A stretch of 64,000 bases of DNA from CBDCVY01 sp965223245 (GCA_965223245.1 CBDCVY010000013.1:620001-684000); one strand, 5' to 3'. Positions 53,699-63,482 are shown, counted from the stretch's first letter. Numbers and translations: made by a program. Notes: generated from the letters alone by a model not told the origin.

Positions 53699-55156
53699 TT
53701 GAGTCAGAATACCTCAAAAATTCCTAAAGATTCACGAATCGCCATTATTGGTGCCGGTCCGGCAGGGTTATCTACCGCATGGTTTTTGGCCAAACACGGG
53801 TTTGAAAACGTAACCGTTTTAGAAAAACTCGGGCGTGTGGGTGGACTTTGCAAAAGTATCACCATCAAAGGTATGTCCTATGACATTGGTGCTAACTACG
53901 TGACCTGGGCTTATACCGAAACTCTAAAAATTGCTGACGAATTAGGAGCAGAGACTTACGAAGAAAAACCTTACACTTCAATCGAAATAAATGAGGATGG
54001 CACTTCCGCCAGGTATCGACCTCTGGAAGAAGCGGTTCTTTACAATCCCATTAAAAAAAAGAAAATAAAATTTTGGGATTTAATGGTTGCGGCTATTCGT
54101 TATTTAATCATCCGCTTCAAGATTAGAAAGATAATTGATCGACCAGATTACCTCGCGAAAATTAATAAGGAAACGCATCCTGAGTTGTGTAAATCTTTTA
54201 TGGATTGGTTGAGGGATCATCGATTGGATGATTTGACGACATTGTTCGAGTTCCCCATTACCATTATGGGTTACGGCCAATTGCGCCACATTGCAACTCC
54301 CTATGCTCTAAGATATATGTCACTCAAAACTTTTTTCCCGATGGTAGTCCAACCTCTTCCTCTTATTGGTCCCATCCTAAGCCTCTTTTTCCCCTGGCCA
54401 AGGCGTTTTTCAGAAGGGTTTCAAAGATTGTGGGAACGTGTTGCCTGGTTCACTAATGTTAGACTTAATATTAAGATCAATAGTATCAAGAGAGATCCGA
54501 CTGCTGCCGAATCACCTATCATCATTGATTTTAATAAACCACACCAGGAAATGAATGAACTTGATTATTCGGAAAATGTTAAAATGCATTTTGATTATTT
54601 GATTCTGGCTTGCCCTCTGACTCAGGACGTTTTTGATGGTTTGAAACTGGACAAAACTCCAGGAGAAGATATTTTTAAAAAGATTCATATCAATCCCTAC
54701 TGCATGACAACCTACTGGGTGGACAATATGGATATGCCAGAGCCGATTGCCCCCATACTTCCGCTTCCAAAAATCGGTAAACCCTGGGCAGTGGCGCGCC
54801 AATTCCAGCACAATGGAAACCACTTTACGCAATTTTACACTCGAACCAAAGAATCGAAGACTCTTGAAGAAATGAACCAGGATGAAGTAGAAGTGAAAAA
54901 AGAAGTCAAAAAACTCATCGAGTTACTAAATGGAAAGATCGATGAAACTCACTCCAAGTGGGAAACCTATGACCGCTTCACTTACTTCCAACACGTTGAG
55001 CCGGAAGATATTGCCGATGGGTTTTACAAAAAACTCGCCGACTTACAGGGTCAAGACCGGACGTTTTATGTAGGGGGTGTCACCGATTTCGAGCTCATAG
55101 AACCCATCGTTCAACACTCCAAATACCTCGTAGAAAAACATTTCGTCGGACTTTAA
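53699..55156 (+). CDS. FAD-dependent amine oxidase-like protein
   Basis: 485 residues. IAIIGAGPAGLSTAWFLAKH then VTVLEKLGRVGGLCKSI form the dinucleotide-binding and GG motifs of flavin amine oxidases, protoporphyrinogen oxidases and desaturases. The C-terminal FAD contact appears as FYVGGVTDFELIEPIVQHSK. A hydrophobic loop with many Pro and Phe (about 210-245, FFPMVVQPLPLIGPILSLFF) may dip into the membrane. TTG 53699 has AGGGGG five bases before it. The reaction is unknown: the protein resembles prenylated-substrate oxidases more than soluble amine oxidases. It stands alone between two intergenic regions. Confidence 0.85.
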   Translation: MSQNTSKIPKDSRIAIIGAGPAGLSTAWFLAKHGFENVTVLEKLGRVGGLCKSITIKGMSYDIGANYVTWAYTETLKIADELGAETYEEKPYTSIEINEDGTSARYRPLEEAVLYNPIKKKKIKFWDLMVAAIRYLIIRFKIRKIIDRPDYLAKINKETHPELCKSFMDWLRDHRLDDLTTLFEFPITIMGYGQLRHIATPYALRYMSLKTFFPMVVQPLPLIGPILSLFFPWPRRFSEGFQRLWERVAWFTNVRLNIKINSIKRDPTAAESPIIIDFNKPHQEMNELDYSENVKMHFDYLILACPLTQDVFDGLKLDKTPGEDIFKKIHINPYCMTTYWVDNMDMPEPIAPILPLPKIGKPWAVARQFQHNGNHFTQFYTRTKESKTLEEMNQDEVEVKKEVKKLIELLNGKIDETHSKWETYDRFTYFQHVEPEDIADGFYKKLADLQGQDRTFYVGGVTDFELIEPIVQHSKYLVEKHFVGL

Positions 55157-55426
55157 CTTTAAGATTGGCTGAAATCAATTCCTCCTCAAATATAGCTTCC
55201 CAAAAGTCATAAATACTTCAAAAAAAATGATTCTTGGTTATTTCGCTTAAAAACTTTTAAATCAATTAACTAAACATAAAATATTGTAACGAAGGAAAAC
55301 TTTAATTTAGGTTTTGTACCTTTTTTTGATTGACACCATAAATAATAAATGCAAGCATGCGGAAAATATTTAATATTCCGAAACAGATTGGTTTTGTCTT
55401 AATATCTGCTAAGTTGCTGATTTCTC

Positions 55427-58400
55427 ATGGTTCGTTTGATAAAAAGTCTGACTAAATATGGTCTCCCTTTCTGGATTTTGGCAGTTGTTTTGTTGCTGAC
55501 CCTAGCTTTTGGGCAAACCTCTCGCGCCCAGGAAACCCTGGTGTTTGGCCCGCAAACGGTCACTCAGACCGGAGGGAATGTTATAGAAACCTACCAGTTT
55601 GAAGTCTCTGCTGCTGGATCCGGTTTTGTAAGAGTTTCTAATACTCCTGAAGTGGTCGATGCAGTTATCACAGTCAATGGAATAAAAATATTGGGAAGAC
55701 GGCAATTTGAAGAAGGAATTTCTTTTTTAGAAGCGGATACGGACTTTATCCAAGGAACCAATACGATCGAGATCAAAGTCAGGAACAGTCCCGGAGGCTC
55801 CGTGGAAGTTTCCGGTTACCTGGGCACTCCGGACGACCGGGTGATTCAGTCAGGGGAAGTCAGTGTGTTGACCCCTGTGACTGTAGTTCGGCCAAGTTCA
55901 GGGCCGATCACCGAGAATTTTCAATTTGATTCACCACGAAGTGCCATGGGAGTCCTCCGTTTAGACAATGTGGATGTGACCAAAGCGATCATTACACTAA
56001 ACGGAATCGAAGTTCTGGATTTCTCCAATTTTAATCCTTCCATTACAGCGATAGAAACTCAGGTCCCTTTAATCCAGGGAACAAATATACTCACGATTTT
56101 TATCAACAAAAAAGTAGGCGGAGAAATTCAAGCTCAAATGTTGGCATTGAACAATCCACCCACAGCAAGTTTCACCGCTGTACCAACTACAGGAACGGTA
56201 CCTTTATCCGTTTCATTTGATGCAAGTGGATCAATGGATCCCGATAATGATATTACTTCGTACAGTTGGGACTTTGGCGACGGCAACTCTGGGGCGGGGG
56301 TGAGCGCCACTCATGATTACTTGAATCCAGGAACATATACAGCGATCTTAACCGTGACCGATGCTTTTGGTTTATCGGATCAGACTTCAATTATCATAGG
56401 AGCGCAACCGGCTAATAGTCCTCCCGTTGCTGCATTTACCGCGTCGCCGACATCGGGAACGGTGCCGTTTTTAGTGTCGTTCGATGCGAGTGGGTCCACT
56501 GATCCCGATAACGACATCACCTCGTACGATTGGAATTTTGGCGATGGGTTTACTGGAACTGGAGTTACCATAGATCATTTATATAATCTGAGTGGACCGA
56601 TCACAGTGACGTTAACGGTAACCGACTCAACAGGTTTGACTGACCAAACCACAATTGTCATTGATGCCAATGCTCCGCCAACGATCAGTATTACTTCACC
56701 AAATGCAGGTGCCTTTGTCATTCAAAATCGCCCGCCTATACAAATCAATTTTACCGACGATGAAGCGGTGGACACGGCCAGCTTAAGCTTTACTGCCAAT
56801 GGTCAAACCCTAGCCGTGAGTTGCACTTTGGATACGACGTTTGGTACCTGTACGCCCACGGAAGATTTGCCTGAAGGTGATGTCACGTTAGCCGTTTCTA
56901 TTAGCGATTTAGAGGGAGCCACTGCCAATACTTCCATTGATTTTTTTGTAGACAGTGTCCCTGTAGAGGTAGCAATTCTGTCTCCGCAAAATGGAATCAT
57001 CACCAAAGATTCGTTCATCACGGTAACGGGATCCATTGGTCCTACAGTAATTTCTCTTACAGTGAATGGAGTTGCGGCAACCATCAATGGTTCCAGTTTT
57101 TCGGCTTCGGTGCCACTTCGCGAAGGCAGCAATATGCTTATTGCCACGGGACTCAATGTCAACAATAAGCCCGGAGTTGATGCCGTCGATGTCACCCAGG
57201 ATTTACAGAACCCAATCATTCGCATCAATTCGCCCAGCGATGGATTTGTGGCAGTCGATGATAAAGTCACAATCACCGGAATTGTCAATGACATTGTCGA
57301 TGGTGGCGCGTTGCCAACCGTAATGGTGAACGGCCAAACGGTTCCAGTGGTCAATGATACTTTTGTGGCGGTCGACTTACAATTAGCAAGAGGACCTAAT
57401 ACCATTGAGGCCAAAGTGACAGATGGGGCGGGGAACGAAGGAACGCATAGCATTACAGTCAATTTTCAACAGCCGGCCGGATCGCGAATACGGTTTTCTT
57501 CCGGCAATGGCCAGACCGCTACGGTGGGACAGCAACTCACGGATCCACTCACGGTGCTCATCGAAGATGAATTAGGGAACCCCATCGCTGGAAGAATGGT
57601 GCGGTTTGAAGTGACCCGCAACAACGGAACCCTCACCGGTACTGGAGTCACCGAATCCCTGCGAATTGTATCGGTGCCAACCAATGGCAGCGGATTAGCC
57701 AGTGTTCAGTTTACCTTAGGCACCACCGCCGGCGGCGGCAATAACCGAGTGAAAGCCACGTCTTTGGGTGTGGCGGGAGAAGTGGAATTTTGCGCGACCG
57801 GTCTGCCGGGTCCGCCGAGCCAAATTATTGCCAACATGGGAATGAACCAACGCGGCGGTATTGGCCTGCCGGCACCTATGCCTTTTGAAGTATTGGTCGT
57901 GGACACCAACGGCAACCCGGTATCAGGTGTGGACGTCACTTTTCAAGTGGTCCAGGGCGGTGGTAATATTAATAACCTGGATAGCTGGTTACAGCCTACA
58001 GATGCCAACGGTGTGGCTCGATCCGCATTCACATTAGGATTTGAACCGGGAATCAATAACAACGTCGTCACTGCAGATTTTCCGGGTTTGTCGGGACTAC
58101 CTGCAACGTTTACAGTTTCAGGTTTGGAACCCGGAGACCCGGCCAATACCTCGTTTACCGGAGTGGTGTTGGATAATGCGCAAACGCCTATACCCGGGGC
58201 AGTTATCAGCGTCGAAGGGGGAACCCCTTCCTCCACAACCGATGCAGAGGGTCAGTTTGAATTGACGGGAGTTCCCGTGGGGCCGATACTATTACATATC
58301 GATCCGTCAGGCAGTTCGAGACAAGAGACGTTTCCCCCGCTGGAGTTTGAAACGTTCACGGTAGCGGGAAATGAGAATATTCTGGGTCAGCCCATTCTCA

Positions 58401-59410
58401 TTCCACCGATTGATACAGCCTCGGAAAAACTGGTGGGCGGGGCGACCGATGTGATTTTAGAAATGGCCGAAGTGCCGGGAGTGCAACTGAAAGTGTTTGC
58501 CAATTCTGCCACATTTCCGGATGGTTCTTCTACGGGAACCTTATCGATCAGCCAGGTGCATTTGGACAAAGTCCCTATGCCACCGCCGGATGGAGTGATT
58601 CCCTCTGTGGCGTGGACCCTTCAACCTGCAGGCGTGCACTTCGATCCACCGGCCCAACTCACGTTGCCGAATAGTGATGGTCTCTTACCGGGAAGCATTA
58701 TTGAAATCTATCAGTTTGATCACGATATTTTTGAGTTTGTCAGTGTAGGGCGTGCTACAGTTTCCGAAGACGGTCTCACCATGACCACGGACCCGGGATT
58801 TGGTGTATCAAGAACAGGCTGGGGAGCACCAAGTCCACCGCCAACATCAGCTACTTGTTCGGGTGGATGTAACGATAACAATCGTTGTACTGACGATGGC
58901 TGTGAAAATGGTTTTTGTAATTTTGAGAAACTCACTGAACCGCAAACTATAGCCAATGGATGCAAGGGGTGCATCAACGGTACTCCCATTAAACCGAAAA
59001 CTAAAGCACAATGTTGCCGGGTAGTAATTGATCCAACAGCTGGTGGTCGAGTTGCTTGTTGTAATGGCAATCTTACAGCTTGTGTTGATGTTAAAGGAAC
59101 TCATCCTAATAATAATATTTTTAGGGAATGCCTCAAAATTCACGAGCAAAGACATTTCTCTGATTTGACTTGTCCAAACGATGAAAATTCACCAAACCCA
59201 TGCGGAACCACTAGGCCTGATTTTCCACAGGGAGAACAACCTCAAGCCGAATGCGATGCTTATACAGTTGAAGTAGCTTGTTTGCAGGCAGCCCAAGCAA
59301 CCAAATGTAATGGCGATATCGTATGTGAACAGTCAGTGGAAGATGAAATTGAAAAAAGAAAAAATAAAGGTAATGAAGAAAAACCTGGGTGTTTCCCACA
59401 AGAACAATAA
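55427..59410 (+). CDS. Large exported PKD/Big protein with C-terminal HExxH tip (toxin-like)
   Basis: 1327 residues. The signal peptide (about 14-36) ends TSRAQ. Two tandem copies of a beta domain (about 37-140, 141-243) precede two PKD domains (about 245-330, 333-415; SYSWDFGDG and SYDWNFGDG). Three Ig-like repeats (about 418-685) and two Big_1-like domains (about 686-905) follow, then a carboxypeptidase-regulatory-like domain (TSFTGVVLDNAQTPIPGAVI, about 908-995) and a beta domain (about 1003-1135). The last 185 residues are Cys-rich: CNDNNRCTDDGCENGFC, then CLKIHEQRHFSDLTC with the zincin motif HEQRH (1239-1243) and a candidate third ligand Glu 1275 in AECDAYTVEVACL. This arrangement recalls C-terminal metallopeptidase toxin domains. 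The repeat core is GC-rich (39 of 60 bases at 57721-57780). Confidence 0.85.
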   Translation: MVRLIKSLTKYGLPFWILAVVLLLTLAFGQTSRAQETLVFGPQTVTQTGGNVIETYQFEVSAAGSGFVRVSNTPEVVDAVITVNGIKILGRRQFEEGISFLEADTDFIQGTNTIEIKVRNSPGGSVEVSGYLGTPDDRVIQSGEVSVLTPVTVVRPSSGPITENFQFDSPRSAMGVLRLDNVDVTKAIITLNGIEVLDFSNFNPSITAIETQVPLIQGTNILTIFINKKVGGEIQAQMLALNNPPTASFTAVPTTGTVPLSVSFDASGSMDPDNDITSYSWDFGDGNSGAGVSATHDYLNPGTYTAILTVTDAFGLSDQTSIIIGAQPANSPPVAAFTASPTSGTVPFLVSFDASGSTDPDNDITSYDWNFGDGFTGTGVTIDHLYNLSGPITVTLTVTDSTGLTDQTTIVIDANAPPTISITSPNAGAFVIQNRPPIQINFTDDEAVDTASLSFTANGQTLAVSCTLDTTFGTCTPTEDLPEGDVTLAVSISDLEGATANTSIDFFVDSVPVEVAILSPQNGIITKDSFITVTGSIGPTVISLTVNGVAATINGSSFSASVPLREGSNMLIATGLNVNNKPGVDAVDVTQDLQNPIIRINSPSDGFVAVDDKVTITGIVNDIVDGGALPTVMVNGQTVPVVNDTFVAVDLQLARGPNTIEAKVTDGAGNEGTHSITVNFQQPAGSRIRFSSGNGQTATVGQQLTDPLTVLIEDELGNPIAGRMVRFEVTRNNGTLTGTGVTESLRIVSVPTNGSGLASVQFTLGTTAGGGNNRVKATSLGVAGEVEFCATGLPGPPSQIIANMGMNQRGGIGLPAPMPFEVLVVDTNGNPVSGVDVTFQVVQGGGNINNLDSWLQPTDANGVARSAFTLGFEPGINNNVVTADFPGLSGLPATFTVSGLEPGDPANTSFTGVVLDNAQTPIPGAVISVEGGTPSSTTDAEGQFELTGVPVGPILLHIDPSGSSRQETFPPLEFETFTVAGNENILGQPILIPPIDTASEKLVGGATDVILEMAEVPGVQLKVFANSATFPDGSSTGTLSISQVHLDKVPMPPPDGVIPSVAWTLQPAGVHFDPPAQLTLPNSDGLLPGSIIEIYQFDHDIFEFVSVGRATVSEDGLTMTTDPGFGVSRTGWGAPSPPPTSATCSGGCNDNNRCTDDGCENGFCNFEKLTEPQTIANGCKGCINGTPIKPKTKAQCCRVVIDPTAGGRVACCNGNLTACVDVKGTHPNNNIFRECLKIHEQRHFSDLTCPNDENSPNPCGTTRPDFPQGEQPQAECDAYTVEVACLQAAQATKCNGDIVCEQSVEDEIEKRKNKGNEEKPGCFPQEQ

Positions 59411-59419
59411 AGGTTTAAT

Positions 59420-60001
59420 ATGCCATATTCTTCACATTTAAAGTTATTCCTGGTAATAATTAGTTTGTTGATATATCCAAATTTGGTTTTGGCTCAAGGA
59501 GATTGTGGCACACCTGAATTGTCCTTAGAACAAATTCACGAAATTATTAAAAAGGAAAGATTAAAGAGGAGTGATTTGCCTCAGGCGTTTCCCAAATATG
59601 AATATAGCTTAAAAAAACAAGGTTGTTACTATATCTATTTTGAAAAAAAGCAGCCTTATGAAATTCATTACTCTCGTAGTTTTACACTTAATAGATTTGG
59701 CGCTATTGTCGAAGTTCGAGGAGGCCATGGTTTAGAAGTAGAACTTAAATGCCCTGAGAAAGGGTATTCCGAAAGTGAAGTAGAGAAAATCATTAAGAAA
59801 GAGCGTGAATTGCACCGGGATATACCACCACCTTTTTCAAATTTCAAAGTGCAATTTAAAAGAATTGGCTGCTCTTATTGGTATGTTGAGGTGGAATTAC
59901 CGGAAGAATCCAAAAATTATATAGCTTTTAAAATTGATGCTTTTGGTGGGTTGATGAAATTTTCTCGTGACAAACGTAAAAGCCAAAGCAAAAGAGAATA
60001 A
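59420..60001 (+). CDS. Exported tandem-repeat protein, candidate immunity protein
   Basis: 193 residues. The signal peptide (about 8-25) ends LVLAQ. The mature protein is two copies of one module of about 80 residues: CGTPELSLEQIHEIIKKER... GCYYIYFE (from Cys 29) and CPEKGYSESEVEKIIKKERE ... GCSYWYVEVELP (from about 113). Each has a Cys before a helix, (D)(L/I)P(Q/P)(A/P)F, and a GC(Y/S)Y(I/W)Y strand. It begins nine bases after the stop of the toxin-like gene and is much poorer in GC (19 of 60 bases at 59521-59580). Small, exported and directly downstream, it is placed as an immunity gene would be. I know no family for it; this role is inference. Confidence 0.72.
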   Translation: MPYSSHLKLFLVIISLLIYPNLVLAQGDCGTPELSLEQIHEIIKKERLKRSDLPQAFPKYEYSLKKQGCYYIYFEKKQPYEIHYSRSFTLNRFGAIVEVRGGHGLEVELKCPEKGYSESEVEKIIKKERELHRDIPPPFSNFKVQFKRIGCSYWYVEVELPEESKNYIAFKIDAFGGLMKFSRDKRKSQSKRE

Positions 60002-60037
60002 TAATTTGATAAAAATATTTTGGAATAATTTGTGATA

Positions 60038-62440
60038 ATGAAAAGATCAAACCTATTAAAACATTTTATATTTGATCTCTATTGTTATGTAAGGTTGATT
60101 GTTTGGGTTTTTATTTTTAGTAGTGCCCTTCCATTTAATTTTACTCAATCTGTAGGTGCTACCAGTATTCCGCCTACCCCTTTTGGCCCAATTGCCGTTT
60201 CTATAAATATTACTTCCTCTAGTAACACATTTTCTAAACCCGCTGAAACTATGCAACTCACGGTTAACGCCAGCATGTCAGACGGTACCACTGAGGACAT
60301 TACGAGTTCTGAAAAAGGAACTGAATATCAATCCGATGATCCCTCTGTTGTTACAGTCGACTCGGAAGGGTTTGTAACTGCCGTGGGTGTGGGTAAAGCT
60401 AAAGTGGTTGTCAATATCGGTCTGATTTCTGATGAAATTGAGATTGAGGTGTTAAATCCTCTCAATGAAGACTGCATTGCAAGTGTATTGAACCTTCAAA
60501 CAACGATTAAGGAAAATGGTACCTTCGCTTTTAATCATCCAATGCCTAATGGAGTTTACCGTGTTCGTGTTGTATGTGAAAGGGAAACTGGCGTGGAATT
60601 TGGTCAATCCGACTATTTAACACCAACACCTAATGGAGAAACAACGGTTGGACCGGTTATTTTTGGCAATGTGGACCTAATTCCGGTTTCACTTCAATTG
60701 ACATCAACCTCGACAAGTTTGACTCCATCGATAACCACCGCTCAGCTTTCCGTAACAGGAACTTTATCTGATAACACGACGGTGGATTTGACGGGATCAG
60801 CGACGGGCACGTTCTATACTTCGACCAATCCGGGAATTGCTACGGTTTCTGCTGAAGGGTTGGTGACGGGGGTGACCAGTGGCACGGTGTTCATTACGGC
60901 ACGAAATGAAGGCGTGGTGGCGACGATTCAAACCCAGGTTCAGTTATCCGGAGATAGTGATAACGATGGATTGCCGGATGATTTTGAAATTGCCAACTCT
61001 TTTAATCCGGGAGGAGAAAATTTATCCCTGTTGGCTGGAACGACTGCCAATGCCAGCACATTTCAGTTGGGCTCCGAACCGAACCGAGTCCTGGATGGCG
61101 ATGTATCCACCAGTTGGGTCGCGCAAAATGGAGACACTTCTGAAAGCGGATCGCCCTTTATTGAAGTGGTTCTGCCTTCCCCGCAAAATGTTTCACAAGT
61201 GCGCCTGGTGGGGAATCGCGGAGTTGGAGCTTTTGTGGATTCCATTTTAAAGGGGACGGTGGAAGCCTTTGATGATGCGGATACATCAATCTTTAACTCC
61301 GGTGAAGTGACCTTTCCGGAACCGACACGAGACTTATCGGTACCTATGGATTTGAATGGAGTGAAGCGAATACGGATTACGGTGACCGGTGAGCTTTTTC
61401 ATCCTGCACTGGCGGAATTCCAAATTATCTCTCGTTCTGGCGAAGGACTTGTGCTGGATAAAGACTTGGCGAGTGACGCCAATTTGGATTTTGATGGAGA
61501 TGAGTTGACCAATTTAGCGGAATTTAATGCTGGCACCAGTATCTTTCTGGCCGATACCGACGGAGATTTCATCAATGATAATCTTGAGAGCGGTTTAGGC
61601 GTGAACTCCTTAAGTGCTGACTCAGATAATGACGGTTTGCTGGATGGGCTTGAATTAAACCCTATTCAGGATTTTGATAATGATGGAGTCAATAATATAT
61701 TAGATCCGGACAGTGACAACGATGGACTACCGGATGGAGTTGAAGTGGCTTTATTCCTGGACCCATTAAATACAGATTCTGACGGAGATGCACTTCCTGA
61801 TGGCAGCGAGGACACAGAAGGAGACGGTCTGCCTAATTCTGAAGAATTGTTGGAAAACACCGATCCTGCAAACTCAGATACAGATAAAGATGGTAGTTTG
61901 GACGGGGAGGAAGTGGTCGCCGGGGCCGATGGTAATATCACCGATCCATTGATGGCTGATTCTGATAATGATGGTATGTTGGATGGATTTGAAAACTTTT
62001 ATGGACTTGATCCCAACGATCCTGCTGATGCGTCTTTAGATCCGGATAACGACAATTTAACCAATTTGCAGGAAGCTGCGGTGGCCAGTGATCCTTTCAG
62101 TTCAGACGATGGTCCGCCGATGGTGGTGCAGGTGATTCCGGCGGATAATGCAACCAATATATTAAGCGATACTCCGGTGGAGATTCACCTTAGCGAACCG
62201 TTATCTCCCGGTTCCGTGACTGCGAATACCGTAACTATCTTTGCCAATGGATTAGATATTTCCGGTACACCCACACTTTCTCCGGATGGTTTAACGTTAA
62301 CAACACCCATCAACTTTCCGGTATTTGTTTCGTTTTACCGTGTTCGGGTTCAAGGAGTTCGAATAATTAATGAATCCGGCAATACGCAAATAGGCCACTT
62401 TGAAAGTTCCTATTTTACGAGCGCCGATGGAGGGGATTAA
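60038..62440 (+). CDS. Large exported BIG2/discoidin/TSP3 repeat protein
   Basis: 801 residues from ATG 60038 (GTG 60032 is possible). Signal peptide to about residue 42. Two BIG2 Ig-like domains follow (about 48-135 and 213-300; VTVDSEGFVTAVGVGKAKVV and ATVSAEGLVTGVTSGTVFIT). Between them lies a short Cys-containing domain. Then come a calcium-type DSDNDGLPDDFE repeat, a discoidin/F5-8C-like domain (about 325-470; NRVLDGDVSTSWVAQ, RIRITVTGE) and about eight thrombospondin type 3-like DxDxDG repeats (about 480-680). A Big_5-like domain closes the protein (PPMVVQVIPADNATNILSDT, about 690-790). It is probably a Ca2+-stabilised surface or secreted adhesin. It has no catalytic motif. It follows the candidate immunity gene after 36 bases. 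Confidence 0.85.
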   Translation: MKRSNLLKHFIFDLYCYVRLIVWVFIFSSALPFNFTQSVGATSIPPTPFGPIAVSINITSSSNTFSKPAETMQLTVNASMSDGTTEDITSSEKGTEYQSDDPSVVTVDSEGFVTAVGVGKAKVVVNIGLISDEIEIEVLNPLNEDCIASVLNLQTTIKENGTFAFNHPMPNGVYRVRVVCERETGVEFGQSDYLTPTPNGETTVGPVIFGNVDLIPVSLQLTSTSTSLTPSITTAQLSVTGTLSDNTTVDLTGSATGTFYTSTNPGIATVSAEGLVTGVTSGTVFITARNEGVVATIQTQVQLSGDSDNDGLPDDFEIANSFNPGGENLSLLAGTTANASTFQLGSEPNRVLDGDVSTSWVAQNGDTSESGSPFIEVVLPSPQNVSQVRLVGNRGVGAFVDSILKGTVEAFDDADTSIFNSGEVTFPEPTRDLSVPMDLNGVKRIRITVTGELFHPALAEFQIISRSGEGLVLDKDLASDANLDFDGDELTNLAEFNAGTSIFLADTDGDFINDNLESGLGVNSLSADSDNDGLLDGLELNPIQDFDNDGVNNILDPDSDNDGLPDGVEVALFLDPLNTDSDGDALPDGSEDTEGDGLPNSEELLENTDPANSDTDKDGSLDGEEVVAGADGNITDPLMADSDNDGMLDGFENFYGLDPNDPADASLDPDNDNLTNLQEAAVASDPFSSDDGPPMVVQVIPADNATNILSDTPVEIHLSEPLSPGSVTANTVTIFANGLDISGTPTLSPDGLTLTTPINFPVFVSFYRVRVQGVRIINESGNTQIGHFESSYFTSADGGD

Positions 62441-62522
62441 TAGCTTCTCCTTAAATCTGTATTAAATTCCTTCCTTCACTCGAATAGATAAAAAACCATT
62501 TGCCCGACTAAAATAAATTGGG

Positions 62523-62552
62523 TTGACGATTCAACACTATTGCATCGATACT
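62523..62552 (+). promoter_or_regulatory. Possible promoter
   Basis: TTGACG (62523-62528), an 18-base spacer and GATACT (62547-62552), about 80 bases before ATG 62633. The -10 is weak. Confidence 0.35.
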
Positions 62553-62632
62553 ATTATAGAAAAGCTCATTCGTCATTTTGCTATAGTTTTAATTAAGTCA
62601 TAAGCTCAATTTTGACCTCTTCGCCAATTTGT

Positions 62633-63376
62633 ATGCCATCTAAAAACTTCCCAAATTTGACCACCTTTGGAATTATGATTTGCTCTCTATTTATTCTTTC
62701 CAGTGCAGTGAATGATGGAGTGTTTGGATATTTATGTGGGCTGCCATTTTGGGGACTCGCAATTTGGCTGGCTTTAAAAGAAAAAAAGAATTGGTTGAGG
62801 CACGGGTTGATTTTAGTTCCAGTGATTCTTTTCTTTTTGTGGGCACTTGTTACAAGAGAAACTAATCCTATTTTTTATCCGATTCTAGGAGAGCGTGCGA
62901 TTGTAAAAAGATCTTTCCAGATCGTTTACTTTAAAAAAGATTTTGATAGAAGTTCTTTTCCGGCGTTTTTTGATGAGAGTTATCAAAAATGGGAGCAGGA
63001 AGACCTGGAGAAAAGTATACAAGGTATAAAAGAAAGCTTTTCTATTCTTGATTTTATTTATAAGAAGGAAACCATTCCAAGCGGTACCGAATTAGAAATA
63101 TGCCACATTGCTCCAAAGAGTTCAGAATTTAGTAGAATTTATCATATTCACTTTTGTTCAAATAAAGTTGAATTTAGGGTCGGCTCGGGTAATAAAGAAG
63201 ATATTGAAGAACTTTTAACATTGTTAACTTACAGTCCCTCTCTGGTTAGGAAAAATCCATGGAATCCTCTTTGGCCACCTTTTGATTATTTATCAAATTT
63301 AATGTATTGGCCCATGATACCTGTATTTATTAAGGATGAAATTGTAAAAATAATATTAGATTTCAAAAATCCCTAG
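62633..63376 (+). CDS. Membrane protein of unknown function, 247 aa
   Basis: Not recognised. ATG 62633 is preferred over TTG 62612; neither has a clear ribosome site. Three hydrophobic segments lie in the first 75 residues (about 10-28, 33-48, 55-72). The rest is a soluble domain of about 170 residues starting ERAIVKRSFQIVYFKKDFDR, with no motif I can name; it ends in a hydrophobic stretch (LMYWPMIPVFIKDEIVKIIL). It lies between the repeat protein and hypF on the same strand. Confidence 0.65.
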   Translation: MPSKNFPNLTTFGIMICSLFILSSAVNDGVFGYLCGLPFWGLAIWLALKEKKNWLRHGLILVPVILFFLWALVTRETNPIFYPILGERAIVKRSFQIVYFKKDFDRSSFPAFFDESYQKWEQEDLEKSIQGIKESFSILDFIYKKETIPSGTELEICHIAPKSSEFSRIYHIHFCSNKVEFRVGSGNKEDIEELLTLLTYSPSLVRKNPWNPLWPPFDYLSNLMYWPMIPVFIKDEIVKIILDFKNP

Positions 63377-63482
63377 GTCTATTTTTGATAACTTTGCTAT
63401 TTTTTCCAGCTTCATAGTAGAATAACCATGAAATACTTTTGTTATTATAAAGATGTCTCCGGTTTAATAAAGAGACTTTGTG

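Noticed and set aside
56803..57462. 219-codon open frame antisense to the PKD/Big gene
   Set aside because: It is the mirror of a GC-rich repetitive coding region, with low-complexity Ser/Thr/Val sequence and no ribosome site; the sense strand has clear domains.
58720..59155. Antisense frames opposite the Cys-rich tip
   Set aside because: Overlapping short frames with no recognisable protein features; the sense frame carries the HEQRH and Cys motifs.
55427..59410. PKD/Big protein as the missing TpsA partner of the TpsB gene
   Set aside because: It has no N-terminal TPS domain or NPNL/NPNG motifs and lies over 50 kb from the TpsB gene.
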